This document shows, piece after piece, positions 33,401 to 44,400 of a DNA stretch of 64,000 nt. The translations under genes and the position numbers were made by a program. Position 1 is the first letter of the stretch; each line of letters begins with the position of its first letter. The notes beneath the pieces are model-generated. The model saw only the letters and a list, made by a program, of their open reading frames with translations. It made no database searches and was not told the origin of the DNA. This stretch comes from Pipra filicauda (taxonomy: Eukaryota > Chordata > Aves > Passeriformes > Pipridae): the NCBI RefSeq assembly GCF_003945595.2, contig NW_024104452.1, positions 124,001 through 188,000 on the forward strand. Direction: 5' to 3'.

Positions 33401-36400
33401 ACAGACCACATCAACTGTAAACTCTTTGAAAGTGATATTTTTTAATCTGTTTTGATGGCACTTAGGAAGGAAACTCTGGTCAAAAATCAGAGCTTCTTCA
33501 ACAGTAAATAATTAGATGTCAATCAGCACAGATAGCCTTTTCTTATCTGAGTGCAAAGGTCTTCTCTAATTTAAAATCAGGCAAGGTGTTGTCTCTGTAA
33601 ACATATAACATTTTTCATTTTGTTTTGCTTCCATCTTAGGAGCGTCCAGCTCAGGACTTCATGAAAGTGGGGAGTGCACAGGTCTCAATATTGAAAAAAG
33701 AAAAGCAAGTTCTTTCAGGGGTGAATTAGACAGAGCTGTTCAGGCAACTGGAAAAGAGAGCAGGGGAACCATGAAATATAAAAGCTGTTCTGCAGGGAAT
33801 GAGGGCTGAGATGCATTGGAAACATCATTCTGCTGCTGCTTTTGGTGAAGAGAAAGCTGGTGTGACATCTGGCTCAGCCTACCTTAGCAATTAATGCAGA
33901 GTAATAAGTGTGGATCTGCTGATCAAAGCAATTGGTCCTGAGGCATCTCACGTCCCCATTACGACCTAAATTCAAGGTGTTTATTTCAGAGTATCTATAA
34001 TCCAGCCTTCAGGGCTAAACAATTCAACTGCACGTACAGTCTGGCACTTTCACGAGCCAAGTGACCCCATCAAACCCTGTTTCACTTACACACCACCCCT
34101 TCTAGAAAGTACTGCAGTGTCCTTTCGTCTGTTTTCTGTCACTGTGTCACTGCCCACTTCAGTTTGTACGCACATCATCTCCATTTTAAGGCTTCATGCC
34201 AGAAAAATCTCTACTTCTGTCTTTCCTGCTGCTGCTCCTGAGTGGCACCACAAAGCCAGCTTCTCCATCCACCTCCCTGCTCCTCTTTGGAGAGTGAGAT
34301 CTCCAAGGGGCTGTGGGCCAAGGGAGGGAGATTAATCCTGAATGCAGTACCTGATGTCTGTTGTCCTGGGCTGTTTTTTCCCAAAGCATGAGGATGGCAT
34401 GATTTCCTCCTGAGTGGCCACCATGCCTTGCCTGAGTGTGACCACGGCCCTGGGGACACAAGCAGCTACACCACCCTGGCAAAACCTCTGGATGTGAGTG
34501 GCCACAGCCCTGGTCATCAGCTGTGAGTAGACTCTGGTGTTCCATGTCACCTTTTAGGAGCTTATCCCTGGGATCAGTAGTAAAGCTACTGCCCTGAGGC
34601 AACTCACCATGCCAGTCCTGCCAGTCAACCATCACCCAGTTTAGGGTGGGCCAGACTGCCAGGGAAAGGTAGTGCCCAGAGTTTGTCAGACAATTCTCCA
34701 GGCTCTCTTTTGTGGGAGCTGCTGGCAGTGCTCACCTTCCCATCCTGAGCTTAGCTCAGGGAGACTCTGACTGCACTGACCACCAAGACCTCCTGGTCAT
34801 ATACGGGCCGTCATGGACCCTCAAAATTATAGTCATGGACATCCCTGCAGAAGGACTCCTGTCACCCATGGCGTCCGCTCCCAGCCTTGGATTCCATAGC
34901 TCTGTTAGTATCGTTCTTTCCAAGCCCTCACCATGTTTGTGGTGGAAGTCAAATGGATGTTTCCAGCTGGAAGGGGAGCCCTGTGTCACTGACGGAGTGC
35001 CAGTCCTCCCATGGAGTCCAGCCCAGGGAGCTCATGGCTGTCACCAACGAGGGCCACAAACACACTGATCACCTGGAGGGGATTGCATCGTTAATCACTG
35101 ATGCTTTTGTCACTGTAGTAAATATACTGTCAGTACAAAAGCATCAGAATGCTTGTCTGTGTCATCTTCCTCCACTCTGTTTCCTCGGAGGAGGACTTTC
35201 TACACTCTCCTCTAAGATTTGCCTGCTCCACTCTCTCACTCCTGAGTAACACTCAATCTACAAGCATGGAGCAACAAGGGTTACTTGGATCACACCTTCC
35301 TTGGCCCTTGGTGGTTTAGGCTCTTACATCTATGTCAGGCACTGGTGCACTTTTGAAACAGACCTGACAGGTTCGTGTCCTCTGAAAGGGATCTATCTTA
35401 CACCAAAATCCCTCTGAGAAACAAACATGCCAGCAGGGGACAGGGAGGCTCTCAGGTGGGTTGTTTCAAACCCCCATACAGCAGTTCCTAACCAAACCAT
35501 TAGAGTCACTCTTTTACAGGTGTGAGACACAGTCAGTCTTTCCTGTCTTCCTCTCCTCTCCCTTTCCACCCCTAATGCCCACTCAGTAAGAAATGTTAAC
35601 ACAACCCTCAAAATGCCAAGTGATTTTTCAGTTGTTCCCTTCTTGAATCTGGAACAAGCTAAAAGTGGTTGAACCTAAGTCAGCTCATCAGGAACACAGG
35701 TCTGCTTTTGTGTTACAAACAATTACAGGTTTGTTTTTTACCCTTTGGGCTGCCCTGAGTTTGCTCATGGCAACTATTTTCCCCATGTAACAAGCGTACA
35801 GGACCAGCCTTTGAATTAAGGAGACATAACACCAAAAAGCAGAAGCTGCATTAGGTCTTATCACTATCCTGGTTATCTGAATCCAGGACATGCAGTTTGT
35901 CAATGCTTTTATGCTTTTACACTATGCATTACAGTCATCTCAAATGAATCATCTCAACCCCAAATTTATTCATTTGGTCACAGGACTTGCATTGCTACAT
36001 GATAGAGATTTAAAATGAGGCAAGTTGCAGTGGAGCAACAAAGGATGCAGTTGAAAGGATCACCAGCTCTACAACAAGGACTCTGGTTCAAAACTGGGAG
36101 CCAGAGTACCAAACTAGAGCACATAGCTAGCAAATATTGGAGACTTTGTAAGTTAGAAGAGTCAAGTTCAAGGGTAAAAAAAAGCAGAAATTTATACAGG
36201 CACCAGTTTAAAACTTGCTCAAGATACTTGGACAGTGAGGACATTTTTAAAGCTTTTGATGGCTGCCTCAGAAAGCTTCTTCAATAAACAATTAACATTT
36301 ATTGGTGCAAAGCTGCAGTGTTTGCCTCTTTTCTATTCTGACTGTAAGACAACATCTTCACCTCTATGCCTACAAGTGATTAATTAGACAGCTGGTGTGT

Positions 36401-37659
36401 GGATGCTGCTTAGCACACCGGAGGAAAACTGGCAGCACACAAGGTTTGGGTGTGAGTTAGGACACCAACCATCCTACACTCTCTCTGTGGGCAAGGAGAC
36501 AGAGCTTCTGGGCTGAGTCGGGGAGGGCAGACTCAGATGTGTGTGTCCCTCAGTCATGGCTGCGTGCCACAGAGGAGAGTAGATCCAAGCCTTCCCCAGG
36601 CAGACACAGTCTCTGTGCTACCCATCTGCAGGCACAGTGCACCACAGGCTCTGGGTCACTCTGAGTAACTCCATTGTAACTAAATAGGAGCTGAATTTTA
36701 GAAATGTAGTACTGACAGGATAGGTGCAAGGTGGTGTAAAGGCATAAAACATTAAGACCAGAGGAAGGGGCAATCAAAATAAAAACTAAGGGTTCAAGCT
36801 GACTGTCAGTGTACTGCTGGAAGTGCCAGGAAAGGTCTTTCTCCTTCCCAGGGAACCCTGATTGTAGCTTTGTAGAGAGAGACAGAAGGAGAAAAGAACA
36901 CATTGATGTTGACTTGCAGTTCCCAAGACGTCCCAGCTAACTGATGCTCCACAACAATTTTGCCTTGTACTACAAGGCAAAAAGAGATTTTGCCTGCTGG
37001 TACCTACCTCAAATGAGCCACAAGTGAGCCCTTCACCCAGCAGTGTGATGCACAGCTGGGGAGAGAGAGGGATGGGGAGAAATTCTTGTTTTGTTTGAGC
37101 AGATCAAAACACAGCAGGAAAATAAAGTCTGTCTAAAAATCCACATTCTGCTGCCCCATTCATTAGAGGAAGGGTTTCAGACTAATGCTCTGTAACTCAA
37201 CATTAATATGGAACTGAACCAGAAATAGTCACACATGTCAACTTATGGAAACCTCAGTAACGAGACAGACAAAAAATAAATGTAATATGCACAGCTTAAG
37301 ATATCAGCATTTCAGGATCCTATTTTTAACCTCCTACAAATGCACTTACACATCCCACACATTACCTACATATTCTCTTTCCTAACGCTAATAGGTCAAC
37401 AATTTTCCCCATCGTATGGAATATAAAGAACCCATCAACCACTTGGAAAAAAGCAAAAAGAGCATCATTTGGAGAGGCCTCGGGGGGGGGAGGGGTTGTG
37501 ACCCCAGGTTTACAAAATCGTGATGCTGAATGCAGAACAGTTATCCAGCACTTTGTGCACAGCCAGAGTTTGAGGGCACCTGCTGAACCTCCCAGGCCAT
37601 CAGTCCCTGGGAAAAGTAAGTGCATCTGTACACAGCAGGTGGTCAGTGCACTCACTGCC
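30495..37659. other. Intergenic, about 7.2 kb, no gene seen
   Basis: No recognisable exon or dispersed repeat. 34,100-35,250 is GC-richer with overlapping open frames up to 149 codons on both strands. An unrecognised 90-codon frame at 36,015-36,287 (+) ends in a stop that overlaps an AATAAA (36,283-36,288). A G9AG4 run lies at 37,482-37,495. Otherwise AT-rich unique-looking DNA. Confidence 0.7.
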
Positions 37660-37760
37660 TCAGGAGCCTGGGGGACAGGCGGGACCATCAGGTCCAAAAA
37701 GGGACTAGAAGAATTCATCAACAGGTCCATAAATAAATAGCAAAGGGACTAGGCAAGGAT
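37660..37760 (+). mobile_element. Ancient CR1-type fragment
   Basis: TCCAAAAAGGGACTAGAAGA, ATTCATCAACAGGTCCAT, then AAATAGC...AGGCAAGGATG matches the landmark 'TTCAAAAAAGAACTAGATAAATTCATGGAGGATAGGTCCATC...GGATG' of the old amniote CR1 family. The surviving frame reads KKGLEEFINRSI. Edges approximate. Confidence 0.55.
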
Positions 37761-39408
37761 GTACCCTCAAACAGCCCAAATACAGCACTAGGGAACATGG
37801 GGAGGACAAGGAGGAAGGACTGCTGCTGGTAGCTGGGCTCATGTGCTCATCCTAAATGGCATCTCCCGCTGGCACCATCAGAGTTGAGATTCTGGGTGGC
37901 AGAGATGGCCCATTAATCTGATTCAGGAGGGCATTTGTAATGTTACAAACAACCTTAGGGTGGGGGAGGGGAAGGAAAAAAAAACCCCACCGATCTCTGT
38001 GACTGCAGAAAGTGAGAAAGGCAAAGAGAGCACTTACACTCCTTGGAGCTTGGCAATGCTGGCCACCCCAGGAGCTGCCTAATTACAGCATTAAGCCCAT
38101 TCCCCCTGGAGCACTCTGCAGTCAGCCAGCACTGGGAAGCACTGGGGAGGTATATTCATATGGGCTGGCAGCAGAGGTCATTGGTGTGGTCATTTTGCTG
38201 CTCTTGTGTCCTGCTCTATGTGCATTAGAAAATTAATATGAAAATTTAAATTATGGCAGTTCTGGAGCAGGAACGGGTACTGAAAGAGAGGAGTAACACA
38301 ACAGTGCTGACATGGAATAAACTCTGAGCAGGGGAAGGTTAAGAGTGTGTGTGGTTGATGTTCCCTTCACTGATCAGATTTAAATGCAGTAGTGTGGGAG
38401 CCATGGAAGAACAGGAGCAGCCATACCTAACACTGCCACAGGAGTGCTGTGCCTCAGATATGGCTGAGCCAATGGTTTGCTTCTCCCCCAGGTGCAGATC
38501 CAAGTCCAGGACGAGTGAGCTGCCGTGACCTGGGTCATCTGGCCACCACACAGTGGCAAAGAGAGATGATCTGTCTCTGCTGAGGTGGATGGATGCCAGG
38601 TAGTGAAATCTGGGGACCAGCTGCTGAACACCGCTGTTGCAGATGGCTTTTGTGATGCTACAGTTTAGACTAGAGGTTAAACCTGTTCCAAGTAGCCACT
38701 AGGAATGTGACAGGGCAGACCTTGTTTCTTTGCTTGCATCCCTCGTGTTGACCACTCAGTTGTATGATGAGACCGCCTATGCTGTCACTTTTGATTCACA
38801 CTTGTGTTTGCATGTGTAGTTGCTCTCTCCCTACCAACAAGGGCCTTCTGACACTAAAAACCTTTGAATGTGGGGTTACCTTTTTTACACAGTCTTTAAG
38901 GTACTGTGGCATTCAAATCCCAGCCAGAACCCCATGCTCTAATAAGATTTGTAGTCAGCAGGACCAAGGCAACTTTACAAATAGAACATGAGAAAATACC
39001 TTGGTCTTTTTAATAATAGGTCTCTCTGCTGGTGCTACCTAAAGGCAGAGAGATGCTACATCTGCAGTTACCAGGCAACTGCCAGGAGTTAAATTCTCCT
39101 TTGGGCTTTACCCCATGGACTTGTCAGGGAAGGCTTCCTGGCCCTGCGAGGAGATGAGGAGGCTGGAAGGCTTAGGGAAGGAAGAGCAGGCTCAGGAAGC
39201 CTGAAGATGATGAATTCCTGACTAGACTCTCAGATTTCTTCCCCTTTCTTGTCTCCACAAGAAGACATTAGCTGGTCCACTGTTAAAGATGCTGGAGCTG
39301 TGGGCTCATTCATCACTGTGGTAGTCAGAGGTGGGCATTGAAACACGCAGCAGGGGTTTTTTTCACCCCTACTGAAGTACATTATGACCAAGGTCACAAT
39401 GCCTTAAT
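37761..39408. other. Intergenic, no gene seen
   Basis: About 1.6 kb of unique-looking DNA. Open frames up to 83 codons on both strands near 38.0-38.6 kb have no recognised features. Confidence 0.7.
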
Positions 39409-40168
39409 GCCTCAACAAGGCCAAGTGTACAGTCCTGCATCTGGGGAAGAATAACCCCAAGTACCAGTACAGGCTGGGGGCTGACTTGCTAGAGAGCAGA
39501 TCTGTGGAGAAGGACCTGGGAGTCCTGGTGGATGACAAGTTGCCCATAAGCCAGCAGTGTGCCCTTGCAGCCAGGAGGGCCAATGGTATCCTGGGATACA
39601 TTGGGAAGAGTGTGGCCAGCAGGTCCAGAGGTGAACCTCCCCCTCTACTTGGCCCTAGTGAGGCACATGTGGAATGCTGTGTCCTCTTCTGGGCTCCTCT
39701 GTACAAGAAAGACGAGGAGCTATTGGAGAGGGTCCAGCAGAGGCCACAAAGATGATGAGGGGTCTGGAGCATCTCTCTCATGAGGAGGGACTGTGTGAAC
39801 TGGGCCTGTTTAGTCTGGAGAAGACTGAGAGGGGATCTCATCAGGTCATGCAAATGTCTCAAATGTGGGTACCAAGAGGATGGTGCCAGACTCTTTTTGG
39901 CGGTTCCCAGTGATAGGACAAGAAGCAATGGCCATAAACTGGAGGACAAGAAATTCCGTCTCAACATAAGGAAGAACTCCTGAGGGTGTCAGATGACTGA
40001 AACAGGCTGCCCAGGGAGGTCATGGATTCTCCTTCTCTGGAAATATTCCAAACCCACCAGGACACGTTCCTGTGTCATCTGCTCCAGGCGACCCTGCCTT
40101 GGCAGAGGGGTTGGACTGAATGATCTCCAGAGGTCCCTTCCAACCCTAACAATTCTGTGATTCTGTGA
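39409..40168 (+). mobile_element. CR1 LINE 3' part with reverse-transcriptase tail (about 0.76 kb)
   Basis: The longest CR1 copy here. It begins in ORF2 (KAKCTVLHLGKN, then LGADLLESRSVEKDLGVLVD, DDKLPISQQCALAARRANG, ILGYIGKSVASRSRGE), loses frame near 39,630, and continues in other frames (EVNLPLYLALVRH; YKKDEELLERVQQR). It ends with TTGGACTGAATGATCTCCAG, AGGTCCCTTCCAACCCTAAC and AATTCTGTGATTCTGTGA. CR1 is a non-LTR retrotransposon that copies itself by target-primed reverse transcription; this copy is 5'-truncated and frameshifted, so dead. Its 3' end directly abuts an LTR fragment. Confidence 0.93.
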
Positions 40169-40364
40169 GGTGCTACCACTGTTACTGATGGGCTCAGCCT
40201 TGGCCAGCAGTGAATCCATCTTGGAGCTGCCTGGCATTGTCTCTCTTGGACATTGGGGAAGCTTCTGACACCCTTTCAGAGAAACCACACCTGTAGCACC
40301 CCCGTTACCAAAACCTTGCCATGCAAACCCAATATAACCTGTCGTCTGTAGGGGGGCTACCACA
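40169..40364 (-). mobile_element. LTR fragment of an avian endogenous retrovirus (5' part of LTR)
   Basis: The + strand reads GCTACCACTGTTACTGATGG, GCTCAGCCTTGGCCAGCAG, CATTGGGGAAGCTTCTGAC and CTACCAAAACCTTGCC-like blocks. Read in reverse, I recognise this as the start of a dispersed avian LTR ('...GGGTTTGCATGGCAAGGTTTTGGTA...'). The LTR name is not certain. The fragment is cut at its inner side by the 3' end of the neighbouring CR1. Recognition rests on memory of avian repeats. Confidence 0.45.
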
Positions 40365-40920
40365 GTACCCTGAAGAAAATAGACCCCCTTTACGTGGTTT
40401 AGTTTCATTTTTTTCAAAAAAGGAAATGGGTAGCAACAAGATCAGGCTGTTGCCCCAGGAGCAACGGGTAATTCTCTGACTAAAGCAAGGCAGCAGGTCA
40501 ATGAAAATATGTTGGCTCAGTGCATGAGAGTTTTCACTGATCTCAGCGGTGGGATGACTCACAGTGAGATGGGGTTGGGACAGAGCTACAGAGTAAATAA
40601 ATCTATTAGCCAAGCAGGGGGCACCTGAGAGTGGAGTTTTCACTCAACAGCTTAGGAGAGACAGTGTACTTTCAGGGATTGCATCAAAAAACAGAGACAC
40701 CATAGGGAGACTGTCCCTGGCAGCTGCTATAACCAGAAGCCATGTGCCCTCTCCAGCAGGGAATTGTAGTTTATGGGCGGGGTGAAAAGGAACAGTGACC
40801 TTCCTGTCACTTAAAGGCCAGTCACGCTCTTTCCTGGCAAGTGACCGTCAGAAGCACTGCCAAAATTATTGGCTCTCTAAAGAGCTGATATCTCCACAAA
40901 AAATCTGAAGGGAAGGGGAA
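40365..40920 (-). other. Segment between two LTR fragments, possible provirus remnant
   Basis: About 0.56 kb between two LTR-like pieces of the same orientation. No gag, pol or env similarity is visible and no long open frame. If it is internal proviral DNA, nearly everything has been deleted. An A/G run read on the - strand near 40,381-40,391 (AAAGGGGG) could be a polypurine-tract relic, but no clear primer-binding site sits next to 40,921. Confidence 0.3.
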
Positions 40921-41410
40921 TGTAGTGGGTCGACCTTGGCTGGCTACCAGGCATCCAACCAGGATGCTCTCCTTCCTCAACAGGGCAGGGGGAGAAAACA
41001 AGATGACAAATCGCATGGGAAAAGATAAGGACGGGGGGATAGTTACCAGTTACTGTCATGGACAAGCAGTAATTTAATTTGTGGACAATTAAAATACAGT
41101 TGGATGGTGAGAAAGACAATAAGAAAAATACCCTCCCCTTTCCCCCTTTTCTTCCCAGGACCAACTTTATTCCTTTACCCCCAACTCCTGTGCCTCCTCC
41201 TTGCTCCCCACCCCAAGTGTTGCAGGGAAATAGGGAATGTGGGGCTGTGGTCAGACCTAATGGCTCCTCTCTGCCACTCCTTCCTCTGCACACTCTTCCC
41301 TTCTCCAGCATGGGCTCTCCATGGACTGTAGTCCTTCAGGAAATACCCATCTGCTCCACCTTGGGATCCTCCATGGCTGCAGGGGATCCCTGCTTGGGTA
41401 CGTGGAGCAC
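40921..41410 (-). mobile_element. LTR fragment of an avian endogenous retrovirus (3' part of LTR)
   Basis: The + strand starts TGTAGTGGGTCGACCTTGG, so the reverse strand ends ...CCACTACA, a typical LTR CA terminus. Further in are GATAAGGACGGGGGGATAG, TTACCAGTTACTGTCATGG, a C/T-rich tract with CTTCTTCCC-like blocks, CTCTGCCACTCCTTCCTCTG, and a decayed 'CTCCAGCATGGGCTCTCCATGG...CTGCTCCACCTTGGGATCCTCCATGG' tiled region. This order is characteristic of a common dispersed LTR in neoavian genomes. The outer part beyond about 41,410 is lost or unrecognisable. No viral coding sequence remains. Confidence 0.6.
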
Positions 41411-44400
41411 AGCAGAGGCACACCCTCCCCAAGGGATGCACCCTGGGTTTACCATATTTACCTGTGTCTCAGAGTGCTCCAGGGAGGTGGAAAAAGCCAC
41501 TGAGAAGTCTGGATCAAGGTTCTTCAGGCAAAATGTTTCCATTTTTGGAAAACAAAAAAGAGATATCAGCGGGAAAGACAAGAATCCCAAATCCATGTTT
41601 TCTCCTCAGAAAATAAAATTTCTATTAGCAAAAACCTAAGTCTGACCAAAGGCTCTGCCAGCATTGATGCTGACATGGAAAAGTTCCTTCTTTGCTTTTC
41701 AGTCATGTCCTTTTATCCTCTAACTCAGAAAAATGAAGTATAAGATGTCACTTGCTCTGTAAAGGCCTGAATAAATTCTGCCAGACAGATGTATAATGAG
41801 GTTTATTTAACAGATCCTTTTGCACTTCAGATGTTTCCACAGCCAAGTGTGGATGTGGAATCCATCCATTTCACAGGAAGCCCATAATACCCACTTGAAT
41901 TTAAAACACACACTTAGGTAAAAATTGCACTGTATCTTAATAACTTCAGGGGACTTTGGAGGTCAGGAACACGGGTAGACAAGTGGCTGTGTTAGCATCA
42001 GGCAATAATTCCCTTTTGTAAGGTCTAGCAGCACATGTGGTCCTTGACCTGCTGCAGCACAGTGTTGATTTTCCAATCTTGAGTGGGCCTTTCCTGACCA
42101 GAAATGAGCAGTTGTAACAAACTGTACTGCAATTTAGTTAATCAAACAAACATCCCATCCACTTGACACTGCTATTTTCACTAGTGACTCGTTAATACCT
42201 TTGGTCAAATCCTGTGCATAGTGCCAGCAGGGGACAGATTAAATGGTAATTCAGAGTTCAAGCCGAGGCTCATTTGTGTAACTCATTTATGTACCATCAA
42301 GGTTACCCATGTAGCTGCCAAGCTTCACATCAGAGTGAAGAGAGAAAAGGAATAGTCAGCACAGTCCAAGTCATCTGTGAACCACTTCAGTCGAGAGATT
42401 TCTGACGGCATCCCTTTATTTACAAAACTACTGATTTTCTTTCCTCAATGCTCACAATGAAAGATAGATATGGAAAAGCATTCCTGACATCTTCCGTATG
42501 TCCACGTGCCTTCCAGTGGGGCTGGGAGATATGTGTGAACAATTCCTTCTGGCAGGACACAGCTTTCACAGAGGTCCTGGTCACGAAAGCAGCCCCAGGG
42601 TGTCTGCATCTCCCAGATGTAGGGTCACTCCTGAGGCTGAGAGTCACTTCATCCCTTAGTCTTGGCACTGCCTGAAAATCTACTCTGTTTGCAGACCGCA
42701 GGAATGTTCCCCAGCCATACATTCCCAGGCTGCTGCCTGAGATCAGGTGGAGAACACTCTTTTAGAAGTTCATTTCTCTGGCAACCTGTATTTATTGTCC
42801 TGTTTTCAGATGATTTACACAATCTTTTCAGCATTATTCAGTCAAATGCTTGATTAATCTTGGTTACAAACCTTTATATCTAAATAATTTGTATCTTTCT
42901 TTTCCCTAATATAAACAAACTTCAAAGCAGGTATCACAGCATAATAATTATTATTACATGGGCAGCTCACGTGTGTAGGAGAATATTTCATTATTCCTTC
43001 AGCTTCCTTTTACTCTCAAGACAAAAGATGAAGGGATCAGGCTATCCCAGAGGTGTCAGGAGCAAAGATTTTGTTAAGCAGCCCCTATTCAGGCATAAGA
43101 CAGTAGGTTGGTAAGACAAAATATTTGGGTTTCTCTTTTTAGCATATGCAGGTGATGGGCATGGAAGCCTCAGAAGGCTTTGAGGTGCTTGTTGACTTTC
43201 ATCTCTGCATCAAACTTGTCAGAAATAACAGACTCGTAGGAAACCAGGGTAACCTTGACTGCATATTGCCTTCTCTTTTAGGGTTGAGTAGGTCAGTGAT
43301 TTACACCTGCACATTGTGGCAGGCAGAATGGGAACTTTAGACAAAGTTTATCAGGGAGACCCTCCTGTTGAGTCACAAGGTGCAGAAAGGATTCCCTTGC
43401 TTTCTAAACTCCTCAGAGAGGAGCCTGGCTGTGGCTGGATCCAGTTCTAATCCCAGTCCCAGATCTGGCCAACCATTTATGTCTAAAGGATTATTTAGGT
43501 GTACTTGAGCCTTTATATGACTTTGTCACACAGGATTAAGGATGGCAAACCAAATATATTTATAGAAATAAAATAAATTATTTATTTAAATTGATCATGA
43601 TAACGATTATTATTAGCCTAAAATATCTTAATCAGAATTATTTACTACACAGTATGGGTAGCTATAACTATTACTGTGGTGCACTATTTTCTAAGCAATA
43701 CTGAAGCAGTTGTATTAAAGGTAGCAAAACAAATTATTAAGTAGAGGTTGATGGGCAAAACAAACAAACACCCCCCACGCACACCCTCTACATGCACACA
43801 TGTACACGTTATCAGTAGTATCACCTGCTGGTTCCTTTATCAGGTACTTCGGCTGTTACATCCTCACCTGTGCCAGTTTCCATCAATCAGGAGACATTGT
43901 TCTTCCTCAGGATGTTTAACTTTGGGGCTGATGAGTCGGGCTGATTTTAGCATTCTTTAACACCAAAAGCAGAGTGACCCTCCCCTTCTCTGTTACCGCT
44001 GACAGCTTTGCAAATAGGGTATTGTTTGAGCTCCTTTATCCCCCCCTCCCGGCAGAGCATCCCGCCACACACATCACTGCATGCAAAAGCCTGCCAGAAT
44101 CCAGAAGGATCTGTTAGATCCATGTGAGAAGGAGGCCAGTGTTTCCCACTACTCTGCTGCCATCGTGGCTTAGTGACTGCCTCTGCCCAGTCTGAGCTGA
44201 AAGGAAATAAGCTTCGCCTCAGCACCAGCAGCTTGAACCTGCAGATGCTGTGGGAACTCATCTGAGTATCAGTTTTTCCGCGCCGTGGCCTCGATCTGTC
44301 GGTGTTGTTTGACATCGGAGCCTGGAGCAGGTCGCTGACACCAGCCAAACAGTGTAAGTAATGTACACAGTCATCCCTTTGGGTTTGCTTGTCTCGAGAG

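Noticed and set aside
39404..39967. 187-codon reverse frame
   Set aside because: Antisense of the CR1 reverse-transcriptase tail.
41079..41639. 186-codon frame
   Set aside because: Most of it runs through the LTR fragment (40,921-41,410) in a C/T-rich stretch; no viral or cellular domain.
44336..44356. AACAGTGTAAGTAATG as a splice donor of an unknown gene
   Set aside because: The base before GTAAGT is not the consensus AG and no partner exon or acceptor was found.
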